Positions 38,015 through 46,845 of a stretch of 64,000 bases of DNA are shown here, piece by piece (within the stretch, counting starts at the first letter, position 1; every line of letters starts with the position of its first letter). A program made the position numbers and the translations under genes. The notes under the pieces were generated by a model. That model searched no databases. It was not told the origin of the DNA and saw only the letters and a list, made by a program, of their open reading frames with translations. This DNA is from Nostoc sp. FACHB-110 (lineage in GTDB: Bacteria; Cyanobacteriota; Cyanobacteriia; Cyanobacteriales; Nostocaceae). Location: the NCBI RefSeq assembly GCF_014697425.1, contig NZ_JACJRU010000003.1, positions 310,001 through 374,000 on the forward strand, read 5' to 3'.

Positions 38015-39547
38015 TTATTTACTCCTGCTGGGGGTAACAGCAAAATTCATTCTGACCAAACCGCCTGGTTCTAAACGCACCCAGCGAGATTGACTATTGC
38101 GTTCGCGGAATTTTTGGTTAGGAGCTAAGGTATAGCCGGGAATGCTGCTGAGGTCGAGGACACCTGTATGGCTACCAGGCAAAACATTAGCAACAGAAAA
38201 TAAGCCATTTGGGTCTGTGGTGATGCGATTACCATCTTGGAGAAAAATTACAGCATTGGGAATTCCTGGTTCGCCAGTTTGCTGTTCGCCGTCAAAGTTT
38301 TTGTCTTCAAACACGCGACCGATAATTGTGCCGCAGTCAGCGACAATCCCCGAACGAATCACTAATTGGTGAGTTGCTGGGCCATCTTTGGTGCTGAAGC
38401 GGTTGTCAATTCTCAAGGCGTTAGCGATCGCACTATTACGCCCATTTCCTCGCAATGCATCCGGTGTGAGTTGAGCCGCGTAGGCAATATTTAGAACTTT
38501 CGCTGATGGGATGCTTGCATCTGTGCGGAAGGTAACTGTATTGCCGTTATGATCGGTGGTGATAGTCACTGGCTGACCATCTATCTCACCCCGTACAGAC
38601 TTAGGTATAAAGTGGAAGCCTAGGGGTAAATTATCTGTAACGACCACATTATTTAAACTAACATCAACCAAATTTTTGATTGAAATGCGGTAAATAACTG
38701 TATCTCCTGGTTCCGCAGAGGCGCGATCGCCTGTTTTAATAATTTGCAACTGCTGTGCTTGACACATATTGGTTGTCATTGACAACGCAAACAAAGTACG
38801 TCGTCTGATTTCTGCACTAGGAACTTCAAATAATGTGTCTTCGACTCTGGTTGCTCCTGTATTATTCAAAGGTTGTCCATCTAAAGAAGACGCTACATAC
38901 TTGAGTTTGTTATTTGTTGTGCTATCACTACCAATAATTTGAATCTTAATTCGCCGCTGTTGATAACGAGAATTTGCTGGCGGATTAATTACTAAAATAT
39001 AAGTTTTACCCGTTGCAGTTTGACCTTGATTCGGGTCGAGGAGAAAGTTGTAAGCTCCTGCGGGATTATTAGTTAAAAAATAAGGATTGGCATTTTCAAT
39101 ATTAGGTGCTTGTCCGGCAGGAATTCCATTATTAGGTACATCAGGTAATTCTGTCTGAGTTAACGAAACTAAATTACCCAATTCTGCACCTGTTGGGTCG
39201 TTAGTTTGAGCTTCATAAAGCCCAAGAGAAAATCCCTGATAATTAGAGATAAATGCACCACTACAACCCAATACTTCACCGGATTGACTAATTGTTGGAT
39301 CGGTATTTAATTGAATTCTATTAGTAATTCCTTGATATAGAGTATTGTTAACAGAGTTGGTATAAGTATAGTTAACTTGGTTAGTTAAGTTAATTGCACT
39401 ACGATTTGTAGCTGTTTGGGCTGTAGTTGCTGAGGAAAAATTAATTGTCAGCAAACTACTCAGCACAATAGTAGCTGTCAAGCTTTGATAACAGCTACTC
39501 TTAGCAAGAATCTGCTGAGATTTTTGAGAAATACTCGCTACATTCAT
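38015..39547 (-). CDS. Secreted DUF11 / SdrD B-like domain protein
   Basis: 510 residues with a signal peptide (TATIVLSSLLTINFSSATTAQT, cleavage near 44). An Asn/Thr-rich beta region spans ~45-260. A DUF11 domain follows at ~268-400 (IIKTGDRASAEPGDTVIYRISIKNLVDVSLNNVVVTDNLP). An SdrD_B/Cna-B-like module is at ~407-500 (IGRVFEDKNFDGEQQTGEPGIPNAVIFLQDG...TTDPNGLFSVANVLPGSH). It ends GLVRMNFAVTPSRSK. The stop is 3 nt from the start of the barrel gene, so the two are translationally linked. In other bacteria similar modules can occur fused to such barrels, suggesting a two-part machine here. Its upstream region is full of MITEs. Confidence 0.82.
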   Translation of the reverse strand: MNVASISQKSQQILAKSSCYQSLTATIVLSSLLTINFSSATTAQTATNRSAINLTNQVNYTYTNSVNNTLYQGITNRIQLNTDPTISQSGEVLGCSGAFISNYQGFSLGLYEAQTNDPTGAELGNLVSLTQTELPDVPNNGIPAGQAPNIENANPYFLTNNPAGAYNFLLDPNQGQTATGKTYILVINPPANSRYQQRRIKIQIIGSDSTTNNKLKYVASSLDGQPLNNTGATRVEDTLFEVPSAEIRRRTLFALSMTTNMCQAQQLQIIKTGDRASAEPGDTVIYRISIKNLVDVSLNNVVVTDNLPLGFHFIPKSVRGEIDGQPVTITTDHNGNTVTFRTDASIPSAKVLNIAYAAQLTPDALRGNGRNSAIANALRIDNRFSTKDGPATHQLVIRSGIVADCGTIIGRVFEDKNFDGEQQTGEPGIPNAVIFLQDGNRITTDPNGLFSVANVLPGSHTGVLDLSSIPGYTLAPNQKFRERNSQSRWVRLEPGGLVRMNFAVTPSRSK

Positions 39548-39595
39548 TGACTCGGCAAAGCCTTATTTTGATTAAAAAATAACTATATTTTTGTT

Positions 39596-39827
39596 CAGGA
39601 CGTACGCAATAATTATGAAGAAACGAACCGCAAAGGACGCATAAAAGCGATCGCGGTGAAGCAGTGCGTTGGGCAGGTTCCCCGACTTGAAGCAACTGCT
39701 GAACCCGTTAGCGAAGCGGTAGCGAGTCTTCGAGCGTCAGGGCTTCCCTTCAATAACGCCTAACGGTGAACCCACAGGATAGGACAAGAAGTCATAAGAG
39801 TTTGAGAGAGTTCTTGCGTAATTCCTA
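39596..39827. mobile_element. GACTTACGCA-family MITE carrying a nested insertion
   Basis: Ends CAGGACGTACGCA (39596) and TTGCGTAATTCCT (39814) are decayed versions of the terminal repeats of the 59723 element. Both copies share internal AACGAACC or TCGAACC, GACGCA and ATAAGAGTTTGAGAG. Here about 150 bp of other repeat, including the 39-bp REP-like unit at 39661-39699, interrupts the element. Confidence 0.75.
39661..39699. repeat. 39-bp REP-like unit, copy 2
   Basis: Inverted relative of 9676-9714: starts GCAGTGCGTTGGGC, contains CCCCGACTTGAAGCAACTGC. It is nested inside the MITE at 39596-39827. Confidence 0.75.
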
Positions 39828-39864
39828 TTGTTAAGAAAATCGGATTTAAATGATTAAAAATAGC

Positions 39865-40055
39865 CTAGTACAACAAGGCAAAAGTAAAACCTGAGCCATT
39901 GCGGTGGACGGGTTTCCCGACATCAAGGAGACAGTGCCTGAGGCAACTGTCGTCAAATGGCGACCCGAATTGCAAAAGGAAAAAGAAAGAATCGTGATAT
40001 CACAAGCCTTTTAGCAATTTCCGATGGTCTATTTATTTACGCCAATCTGTACTAG
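39865..40055. mobile_element. CTAGTACA-family MITE, long copy with nested insertion
   Basis: Perfect 8-bp ends CTAGTACA / TGTACTAG, 191 bp. It is the reverse orientation of the 97-bp element at 18415, sharing GGCAAAAGTAAAA, ACAAGCCTTTTAGCAATTTC and TTATTTACGCC. About 90 bp of GGACGGGTTTCCCGAC...GGCGACCCGAATTGC repeat is inserted in the middle. Confidence 0.8.
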
Positions 40056-40182
40056 TAATACCGTTTCACTTTAATTTTGATACAAATAGTTCATCGGGAG
40101 CAGGAGGAAAGAATTAAAAACCAATGAATTTGAATCAAGATTTTCGGGAAATGGTATAACATCAAGAGCCAATCATAAAAAT

Positions 40183-40317
40183 GTAAGTATACATCCGTCA
40201 GAATCCAGGAGGCAGAATGGGAGAAAATTTAATCACATTCTTCAGGGTAAAAATAGCCTGATTATCCTAAATTACTCTTAAATTCTGAATTCTGACTTCT
40301 GTGGGCTGAATTTTTAC
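40183..40317. mobile_element. GTAAGTAT-family MITE, copy A
   Basis: A 135-bp element starting GTAAGTATACATC and ending TTTTTAC. It matches the reverse complement of 54401-54526 over most of its length (CAGAATCCAGGAGGCAGAAT, GAAAATTTAATCAC, TTCTTCAGGGTAA, CTCTTAAATTCTGA). Flanks CATAAAAAT and CATAAAATT look like a decayed target duplication. Confidence 0.8.
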
Positions 40318-40347
40318 CATAAAATTACGTATTGGTCTCTTGATTAA

Positions 40348-40911
40348 TTAACGAATTTGAGTTTGATAAGTTGTCTTAATTGTGGTTTTTGCACCTAATA
40401 AGGGAACGGACAACCGAATATGTGTATAAGCACTAGCTGGTGCTGGTTGAGTTTCTACTTTGCCGTTAGGAAGGGTAACTTTAACAGTGGGATTTTCGAC
40501 AAAATTACGTCCACCATCAATGCTATAAGTAGTTTTAGTATTTTTAGGCGTGTTAGTAGAGTTCAATACGTAAACCATTCCTTGGGAAATTGGCTGATTG
40601 AGATGGAGATTTTTAATTGGGCGATTGCTAATATTTTCGACATTTAAGGTGTAGCGCAATACATCTTTTGGTTGTACCACTACTTGACCTTTTAAAGTTT
40701 GCCATTTCTTAATTAATTTACCTTGCTGATCTTTGGTCAGCACTTGCTTTTCTGCTTCTAGAAGTAGCTGAATTTGCGGTTGAGTTTTGATATTTTGGGC
40801 AATAGCAGTTCCAGACTGCCCAAAAGAAGCTAATCCTGGTATTTGGTTAGATAATGAAACTGTAGCAATTAAAGCGATCGCCCCTATACTTGCAAGATAA
40901 ACACCCTTCAT
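40348..40911 (-). CDS. Small secreted DUF11-like protein
   Basis: 187 residues with a signal peptide (GAIALIATVSLSNQIPGLASFG, cleavage perhaps after SGTAIAQ near 38). The mature part is one DUF11-like beta domain: QGKLIKKWQTLKGQVVVQPKDVLRYTLNVENISNRPIKNLHLNQPISQGMVYVLNSTN, ending LLGAKTTIKTTYQTQIR. It lies 109 nt downstream of the 871-residue DUF11 protein on the same strand, so they are probably co-transcribed. It may be a periplasmic or surface subunit of the same system. Confidence 0.78.
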   Translation of the reverse strand: MKGVYLASIGAIALIATVSLSNQIPGLASFGQSGTAIAQNIKTQPQIQLLLEAEKQVLTKDQQGKLIKKWQTLKGQVVVQPKDVLRYTLNVENISNRPIKNLHLNQPISQGMVYVLNSTNTPKNTKTTYSIDGGRNFVENPTVKVTLPNGKVETQPAPASAYTHIRLSVPLLGAKTTIKTTYQTQIR

Positions 40912-41020
40912 CTGATAACCTCCAAAAATTGTCTTTTCGACGATGAAAACTACTAAAAAATTTCAATTGAGGCATTGCATCAATCGATGAATCTGCAACG
41001 CCTCAAAATCCTCCATCAAA

Positions 41021-43636
41021 TTAATTCACTTTACGTTGGAAAGTAAAGGTTCTTTGTTCGCCTGGTGCAACTTTGCCAGTCACGCTATCTACATACTTCG
41101 TGACATCAGTAGTTACTGTAGTTCCTGTTTGATCAATAGTAGATGTGTTGGCTGGGTTGTTACCGCTGTAGAATTGGATATTTGCCGCCCCAGAATCTTT
41201 AGCTGAACCTACCACATTACTAGTATCAATTTTGCCGTCTTTGTCGTTGTCTAATGCCCAATTGTTACTACCAGCAGGAGTGTCATCAAAGGTTGTACCA
41301 TCTTCAGTAATCACAACCTTGTCAGCATTTAAAATCACGTTTCCACTGCCAGCTTCCGTATCAGAAATATTGAGATAGCGAATTTGATACTCAATAATAT
41401 TTCCTGGTGCAGGTGTTCTGGGGACATCAGTAACGTTGGAATTGGGATCAATACCATTACTAGCGGGTGTAGACTCAAAGTCATCTTGACCTGTACCAAC
41501 AGCTGGCCCAGTACCTGCTAATATGCGTGACACTTTCACCAACTTCAAATAACCAGTGTAGACGCGATCAATAGTGATGTTTTGACTATCAGCATTGCGA
41601 TCGCCATTCGTATCAATCGAGGCTATGATGTAAACCGGATAGCCAAATTCTTTATCATTTGTATAGTCGGGAATAGTATCAGTTGACAAGGCCGTGTTGC
41701 TTGGCAAATCAACTTCTACACCATAGTTAATCGTTGCTCCAGCCGCAACATTAGGAATAGAAATTGCTGTACTTGTTGTATTGAATGTTCCCGTTGCTTG
41801 ATTGTAAGTGTAGACTGCAGATTGCCCACCGTACGTGATAGTTACTTTAGTTCCATCTGGTAAATCTTTGCTATTGCTTGGTGCTGTTGGCGTAATTGTA
41901 ATCGTGCCTGGGTCTGTACCGCTGTTTTTAATTGTGTTGGTAAATCCAACTGCGGCTGGGTCAACTTTAGAACCAGGTGCTGTACCAGCAGGAATCAGAG
42001 AAGATTTGTTAGTAAAGTCATCATTGGTTTGACCTGACGGGCCAACCGCATCAGGAGCATTTTGCGGCCCGTTGAGAATGCCTGATGCAACAGGGGCTTG
42101 GACAGTGAAGACGTTGGCCTCACCACCTGAACCAGTACCAGTGTTGTTATTACTTAAGTCTGTTCCGGTTTCGGGTGCTGTGGGAGTATTAATATAGCCG
42201 TCATCAACAATGGCTGCTGTGAGAGTATCAGGGACACCATCATTATTGGTATCTGTACCTGTAGGCGGTGTCATACTACCAGCAGAACCATCGTAGTTAC
42301 TGGGATTTTGATCGCCAGATTCATCGTATACAGGTGCGTTAGTACCAGGAGTTTGACCAAATAATTGGGCAATGTTAGCCACAGTCAAAGGCGATGTTGC
42401 GGTAGACTCGACAGCTAGCTGAATTGAAAAGCCACTGACTGTCACACCAGGTGCAACAGAAGTAATCGAAGATGGCTGATTGATAAAACCAACACGGGTA
42501 ATACCAACAAGAGTGTCAGAATTTTGTAATGGAAAGGTTTTCCAGTTAGCTGTATTGGCATCAGTTGTAATCGCATCAGTGGTGTAAACTGCTTGCCAAC
42601 CAGGTGGTGGAGTTGGTGCAATGGCTAAATCTGTACCCGCAGGAATCGCATCAGAAACTAAGATCCGGCTAACAGCTGAACCATCAACATTAATGGTTGT
42701 ACCAACTAATGGTGCTGGCGTGATACTTTGTCCTGTTGGGTCATTAGACTCAACTCGCAAACTCAAATCATAAGTAAGTTTGTCATCTGTAATTTGAGAT
42801 GTGCCGGCGTTGTTGTAATTACTGCGAGTTTTGAGAATTGTGGCTAATGTATAAGTCTTGGCTGTAGCACCTACTTGAATTTGTTGGGTAGCACTGGCTT
42901 CTCTTGTACCGTTGACAGGTACGCCAGCAACTTCACCAGTAACGCCGCTATTATCAGGGTTATCTACGGTGTAAACGTCACCGCCATCGGGAGTTCTTAG
43001 TTGGTTTTGTGCGTTCCCAGGAGTATTACCAAGAGTAACTGTAATTACGTCGTTGGTTTGTGCGCCAGCTTGTACGGTTACTGGTACGCGTACTAGTATG
43101 CTACCACCGGGTGAAACTGAAGGTGTCACAACTTCTGTACTAGTAATATTTTGCCAGTTTTGACCACCGTCGGTGCTGTACTGCAAACTATTAGCAACAC
43201 CACCGGGCAATGTACCAGCAACTACACCAGGGCCAGTGGTAGTAGCTAAATTCGGAATCCGAAATTGAGTGGGGTCATTACCTACGTTTGTCAGAGTGTA
43301 GGTGTATACCAGTAAATCACCAACTCCAATCGTACCTCCATTGCTATCTTGAACGCCCGCAGATGAGACAGTAATACCAGCAACTTCAGCTACAGTCACA
43401 ACCACAGTATTAGATGTTGCATTAATTGTTGTTCCTGGACTATTAGGATCTTCATAGGTAGCAGTTGCTGTGTTGCTAATAGCTTGACCAGCAGTTGTAC
43501 CATCTGCTAATACAGGTAGTGCAACCAAAAAAGTCCCATTAGCTAATAATAATGACCCTATTAGATAACGATAAAAAGCAAACCTATTTTGGACAAATTT
43601 ACTGTACAACATTCGGAGATTGGGAGAAATCAACAT
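41021..43636 (-). CDS. Large secreted DUF11-repeat protein
   Basis: 871 residues with a long signal sequence (YLIGSLLLANGTFLVALPVLADG, cleavage near 46); the ATG at 43612 is an alternative start. The mature protein is Thr/Asn/Gly/Asp-rich beta structure made of DUF11-type and related repeats (VGDLLVYTYTLTNVGNDPTQF; APGNIIEYQIRYLNISDTEAG; VAAGATINYGVEVDLPSNTAL), with Asp/Asn calcium-like loops (DTNNDGVPDTL, DTNGDRNADSQ, DNDKDGKIDTS). It ends GEQRTFTFQRKVN. It is the first gene of the minus-strand surface block. No anchor helix or LPXTG signal is seen, as expected for a Gram-negative. Confidence 0.82.
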   Translation of the reverse strand: MLISPNLRMLYSKFVQNRFAFYRYLIGSLLLANGTFLVALPVLADGTTAGQAISNTATATYEDPNSPGTTINATSNTVVVTVAEVAGITVSSAGVQDSNGGTIGVGDLLVYTYTLTNVGNDPTQFRIPNLATTTGPGVVAGTLPGGVANSLQYSTDGGQNWQNITSTEVVTPSVSPGGSILVRVPVTVQAGAQTNDVITVTLGNTPGNAQNQLRTPDGGDVYTVDNPDNSGVTGEVAGVPVNGTREASATQQIQVGATAKTYTLATILKTRSNYNNAGTSQITDDKLTYDLSLRVESNDPTGQSITPAPLVGTTINVDGSAVSRILVSDAIPAGTDLAIAPTPPPGWQAVYTTDAITTDANTANWKTFPLQNSDTLVGITRVGFINQPSSITSVAPGVTVSGFSIQLAVESTATSPLTVANIAQLFGQTPGTNAPVYDESGDQNPSNYDGSAGSMTPPTGTDTNNDGVPDTLTAAIVDDGYINTPTAPETGTDLSNNNTGTGSGGEANVFTVQAPVASGILNGPQNAPDAVGPSGQTNDDFTNKSSLIPAGTAPGSKVDPAAVGFTNTIKNSGTDPGTITITPTAPSNSKDLPDGTKVTITYGGQSAVYTYNQATGTFNTTSTAISIPNVAAGATINYGVEVDLPSNTALSTDTIPDYTNDKEFGYPVYIIASIDTNGDRNADSQNITIDRVYTGYLKLVKVSRILAGTGPAVGTGQDDFESTPASNGIDPNSNVTDVPRTPAPGNIIEYQIRYLNISDTEAGSGNVILNADKVVITEDGTTFDDTPAGSNNWALDNDKDGKIDTSNVVGSAKDSGAANIQFYSGNNPANTSTIDQTGTTVTTDVTKYVDSVTGKVAPGEQRTFTFQRKVN

Positions 43637-44217
43637 TAAAATCTAACCTTGATATTTGTGCAACCTTAATACCCAAGCGAATTTATCAGCTAATTTTTGG
43701 ACTTTTTAGCTGAGTTTATTTAATGAGAAGATATTTTTTAACCTGTAATAACTATTGGTAAATAATTATTCGATAGTTAGTTATTTGTATAATTACTCTG
43801 CGGTTAAAGTATTAATTAAATCTGAAGAGGTATGTTTTCATTGTTCTCAATCTTCTCGATGTTTATAACTACTTCAGTACTGTAGTATTGCCAGATTAAG
43901 GGATTGGCGACACGATATGTAATAGTGAAAATACTAGTATTAAAAAACCTAGAAAAGATTTCACAATTGAGTATTCATACTCTAAAGTCTCCAAAAAAAA
44001 TAATTGATAAAGATTTTTTATACGCAACTACGGAGCGATCTTTGATTTACGGCAAAGTTTGATTTTTCAAGATGTGATTTTCCAGATGCTGAAGATCACT
44101 TTTTGTTTCCTGAATGTCCCGGAAATCAAGTCATACCAGCAGTTGACCTCCTGCTGCATGATTGCGGATATTGGGTTAACTGCTTTGTTGCGCTGAACTC
44201 TTATCTTCATGAAATTT
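43637..44217. other. Intergenic, divergent promoter region
   Basis: AT-rich region between the first gene of the surface block and thrC. No gene or recognised repeat; it must hold the promoters of both. Confidence 0.45.
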
Positions 44218-44242
44218 ATATCCGACTAAAATAGTCGGATAT
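44218..44242 (+). promoter_or_regulatory. Perfect inverted repeat upstream of thrC
   Basis: Ten-bp arms ATATCCGACT / AGTCGGATAT around AAAAT, 72 nt before the thrC ATG. It could be a dimeric regulator operator or a leader stem-loop; a T-run does not follow. Confidence 0.5.
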
Positions 44243-44313
44243 GTTTGACTAGTGATTTTTGCTCGTGATAGTATCAAGCGACAGTTGACGGACAAACAGG
44301 GAAAGCGATCGCT

Positions 44314-45618
44314 ATGACTCAGGCAATCTCCAAAACCACTCAAACCACCACAGCTACCTTAGAAGCCTTGAAGTGTAAGGAATGTGGTGCAGAATACGAA
44401 CTCAAAGCTAGTCATGTATGTGAGTTTTGCTTTGGGCCGTTGGAGGTTAAATATAACTACAACAATATCCGCCTGAGTGTTAGCCGCGAAAAAATCCAAG
44501 CCGGGCCAAATTCAATTTGGCGCTATCGTCAATTTTTACCTGTTGCAACTGACAATGTAATTGATGTGGGAACTGGGATGACTCCTTTGGTAAGTTCTCA
44601 ACGTCTGGCTCGTCGCCTGGGTCTGAACAAGCTTTACATTAAAAATGATGCCGTCAATATGCCCACCCTCAGTTTTAAGGATCGGGTGGTATCTGTAGCC
44701 TTGTCTCGGGCTAGAGAATTAGGTTTTACTACAGTATCTTGTGCAAGTACTGGCAACCTAGCAAATTCTACCGCAGCGATCGCGGCTCACGCAGGTTTAG
44801 ACTGCTGTGTGTTCATTCCTTCTGATTTAGAAGCAGGCAAAATTCTCGGCAGTTTAATTTACAGCCCAACTCTGATGGCTGTCAAAGGCAACTACGATCA
44901 AGTTAATCGCCTCTGCTCAGAAGTTGCAAATACACATGGCTGGGGTTTTGTCAATATTAATCTCCGCCCATACTACTCAGAAGGTTCTAAAACTCTCGGC
45001 TTTGAAGTAGCAGAACAACTGGGTTGGCAATTACCAGATCATATAGTTGCACCTTTGGCTTCTGGTTCTTTATTCACCAAAATCTATAAAGGCTTCAAAG
45101 AGTTTGTCGAAGTTGGCTTAGTAGAAGATAAAAATGTGCGTTTTAGCGGCGCGCAAGCAGAAGGTTGTTCGCCCATCGCCCAAGCTTTTAGAGAAGACCG
45201 CGACTTTATCAAGCCTGTGAAACCAAATACAATTGCTAAATCGATCGCAATTGGTAATCCAGCAGATGGTGTATATGCTGTCGAAATTGCGAAGAAAACA
45301 GGCGGTAATATTGAATCAGTGACCGATGCAGAAATTATTGAAGGCATCAAGTTGCTAGCCGAAACCGAAGGTATCTTCACAGAAACAGCAGGTGGTACAA
45401 CGATCGCTGTGCTGAAAAAATTGGTAGAAGCTGGCAAAATTGATCCAGATGAAACTACCGTGGTTTATATCACTGGCAATGGTTTGAAAACCCAAGAAGC
45501 AGTTCAAGGTTATGTTGGCGAACCGTTGACAATTGATGCCAAACTAGATAGTTTTGAACGTGCCTTAGAACGTTCTCGTACACTTGACCGCTTAGAATGG
45601 CAGCAAGTTCTAGTCTAA
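44314..45618 (+). CDS. thrC: Threonine synthase
   Basis: 434 residues. An N-terminal zinc-ribbon (CKECG ... CEFC, about 20-41) is typical of the long cyanobacterial/plant-like ThrC. The PLP lysine is in PTLSFKDRVV (about 122), the phosphate loop in ASTGNLANSTA, and GNPADG and ETAGGTT line the active site. It converts O-phosphohomoserine to threonine. A ubiquitin-like Gly-Gly protein gene follows 88 nt later on the same strand. The ATG lies just after a GCGATCGC octamer. Confidence 0.95.
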   Translation: MTQAISKTTQTTTATLEALKCKECGAEYELKASHVCEFCFGPLEVKYNYNNIRLSVSREKIQAGPNSIWRYRQFLPVATDNVIDVGTGMTPLVSSQRLARRLGLNKLYIKNDAVNMPTLSFKDRVVSVALSRARELGFTTVSCASTGNLANSTAAIAAHAGLDCCVFIPSDLEAGKILGSLIYSPTLMAVKGNYDQVNRLCSEVANTHGWGFVNINLRPYYSEGSKTLGFEVAEQLGWQLPDHIVAPLASGSLFTKIYKGFKEFVEVGLVEDKNVRFSGAQAEGCSPIAQAFREDRDFIKPVKPNTIAKSIAIGNPADGVYAVEIAKKTGGNIESVTDAEIIEGIKLLAETEGIFTETAGGTTIAVLKKLVEAGKIDPDETTVVYITGNGLKTQEAVQGYVGEPLTIDAKLDSFERALERSRTLDRLEWQQVLV

Positions 45619-45705
45619 AGTCTGAAGTCTGAAAGATTTAAACCCAAAGGGGTTGCTCACAGACTTCACATTTCACACTTCATACTTCATACTTCACACT
45701 TCAAT
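45617..45705. repeat. STRR heptads between thrC and MoaD-like gene
   Basis: AAGTCTGAAGTCTGAAAG followed after a short gap by inverted TTCACATTTCACACTTCATAC units running up to the next ATG. They encode a false N-terminal extension (…[11 protein letters not shown]) of the downstream gene. Confidence 0.85.
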
Positions 45706-45706
45706 T

Positions 45707-45982
45707 ATGGCTGTAACTGTTTTAGTTCCTACCGCTCTTCAACAATTCACTAACAATCAAGCAACTATAGAGTGTAGTGGCAATAATATTTTCGAGTTGT
45801 TTGAGTCTTTAGAAAAAAACTGTCCTGGTATTAAAGCTCGTTTATGCGATGAGAAAGGACAACCACGACGCTTTTTAAATTTGTATGTTAATAGCGAAGA
45901 TATTCGCTTTCTGGAAGGAATAGCTACACAATTAAAAGATGGTGATGAAGTCAGTATTGTACCTGCGGTTGCAGGCGGTTAA
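45707..45982 (+). CDS. Ubiquitin-like MoaD/ThiS family sulfur-carrier protein
   Basis: 91 residues from the ATG at 45707; an upstream in-frame start lies in heptad repeat. The beta-grasp fold is recognised from [61 protein letters not shown], and it ends in Gly-Gly, the residue pair thiocarboxylated in this family. It resembles CysO more than MoaD. Relatives pair with cysteine synthase-type enzymes or with moaE; here the neighbour is thrC, a PLP fold-type II enzyme of the same superfamily as CysM. Confidence 0.88.
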   Translation: MAVTVLVPTALQQFTNNQATIECSGNNIFELFESLEKNCPGIKARLCDEKGQPRRFLNLYVNSEDIRFLEGIATQLKDGDEVSIVPAVAGG

Positions 45983-46126
45983 GTTTTATGGAGTAAGCTG
46001 GTATAGCAGGGAATAAATTACAGGTTAATTGTCCTTGGCTATGTGGCGATCGCTATAAAACAAAATATTGAAAATAAAAACTCTTGTCAATTGCTTTTTT
46101 TGATCAGAGATAAATTTGTTACCTAG

Positions 46127-46474
46127 CTAGCAAAGTTGGGTTAGCTGTTGTTGCCAATAATTATTGTTATCAATTGTCAGGATAACCCTGTTATAGGATT
46201 CATCCTGTAATTCGATGATTAAATAGTTACTGTCTTGATTTACATACCAAAACTCTTTACCTCGGTCGGTATAATAAGTTCCGGCTTTAATAACTCCTGG
46301 GATGAATGTACCAGGGGCGCGGAGTTCTTTCCAGTGACTTTGAGGTTTGGCTGTTGTCACTTCTTCGATATTTGCTAGTGGTATTTGCCAGAGTTTGTTC
46401 AAGCGAGCTGCTAATAATCGCTCCTGCCAAGTAAACTCTATCTGTAATTTGTTTTCCACTATACTTAGTTGCAT
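46127..46474 (-). CDS. Small hypothetical protein, PH-domain-like
   Basis: 115 residues from the ATG at 46474. Seven short beta strands (LSIVENKLQIEFTW, WQIPLANIEEVTTA, KEFWYVN, NYLIIELQ, YNRVILTID) and a final helix (NYWQQQLTQL) suggest a bacterial PH-like domain, comparable to proteins annotated as DUF/PH in many bacteria. No membrane helix or signal. The role is unknown. Confidence 0.6.
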   Translation of the reverse strand: MQLSIVENKLQIEFTWQERLLAARLNKLWQIPLANIEEVTTAKPQSHWKELRAPGTFIPGVIKAGTYYTDRGKEFWYVNQDSNYLIIELQDESYNRVILTIDNNNYWQQQLTQLC

Positions 46475-46621
46475 AATCAAACCTTCAGGCAGTAATTTGT
46501 CTTCTAGTATTCCCCAATAGTTACTGCTGATAACTTTTGGTGTAATGTGGTTTGATGACTGATAAATTGCGGAAAAGCTTCCTAGGCAAAATTCTAAAAG
46601 CAGAGTTTGGAGTCTGCACAG

Positions 46622-46675
46622 TGAAAGATTGATTTTTCGCGCCTTTGCGCCTTTGCGCGAAAAATCAATCTTTCA
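46622..46675. repeat. Perfect 21-bp inverted repeat with CTTTGCGC loop
   Basis: Arms of 21 bp (TGAAAGATTGATTTTTCGCGC and its exact complement) around a 12-nt CTTTGCGCCTTT loop, in the spacer between the MATE 3' end and the PH-like gene. It has no T-run and is far from either gene end, so it looks more like a mobile palindromic unit than a terminator. The rest of the 46475-46845 spacer holds nothing I recognise. Confidence 0.85.
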
Positions 46676-46845
46676 TTTTGCTTCGACATCTTAATTCATG
46701 CCGCATTTATGCAACGCCAGATTTTGATGTTCTGTCCTCAAAAACTAATCGGTGTTTAAGGGTATAGGTATCTAAATTTTTACACTCTATACCCTTACGC
46801 CCCTCACCCCAGTCTCCACAAATAAACTTTGTGCGTCAGTCCTAA

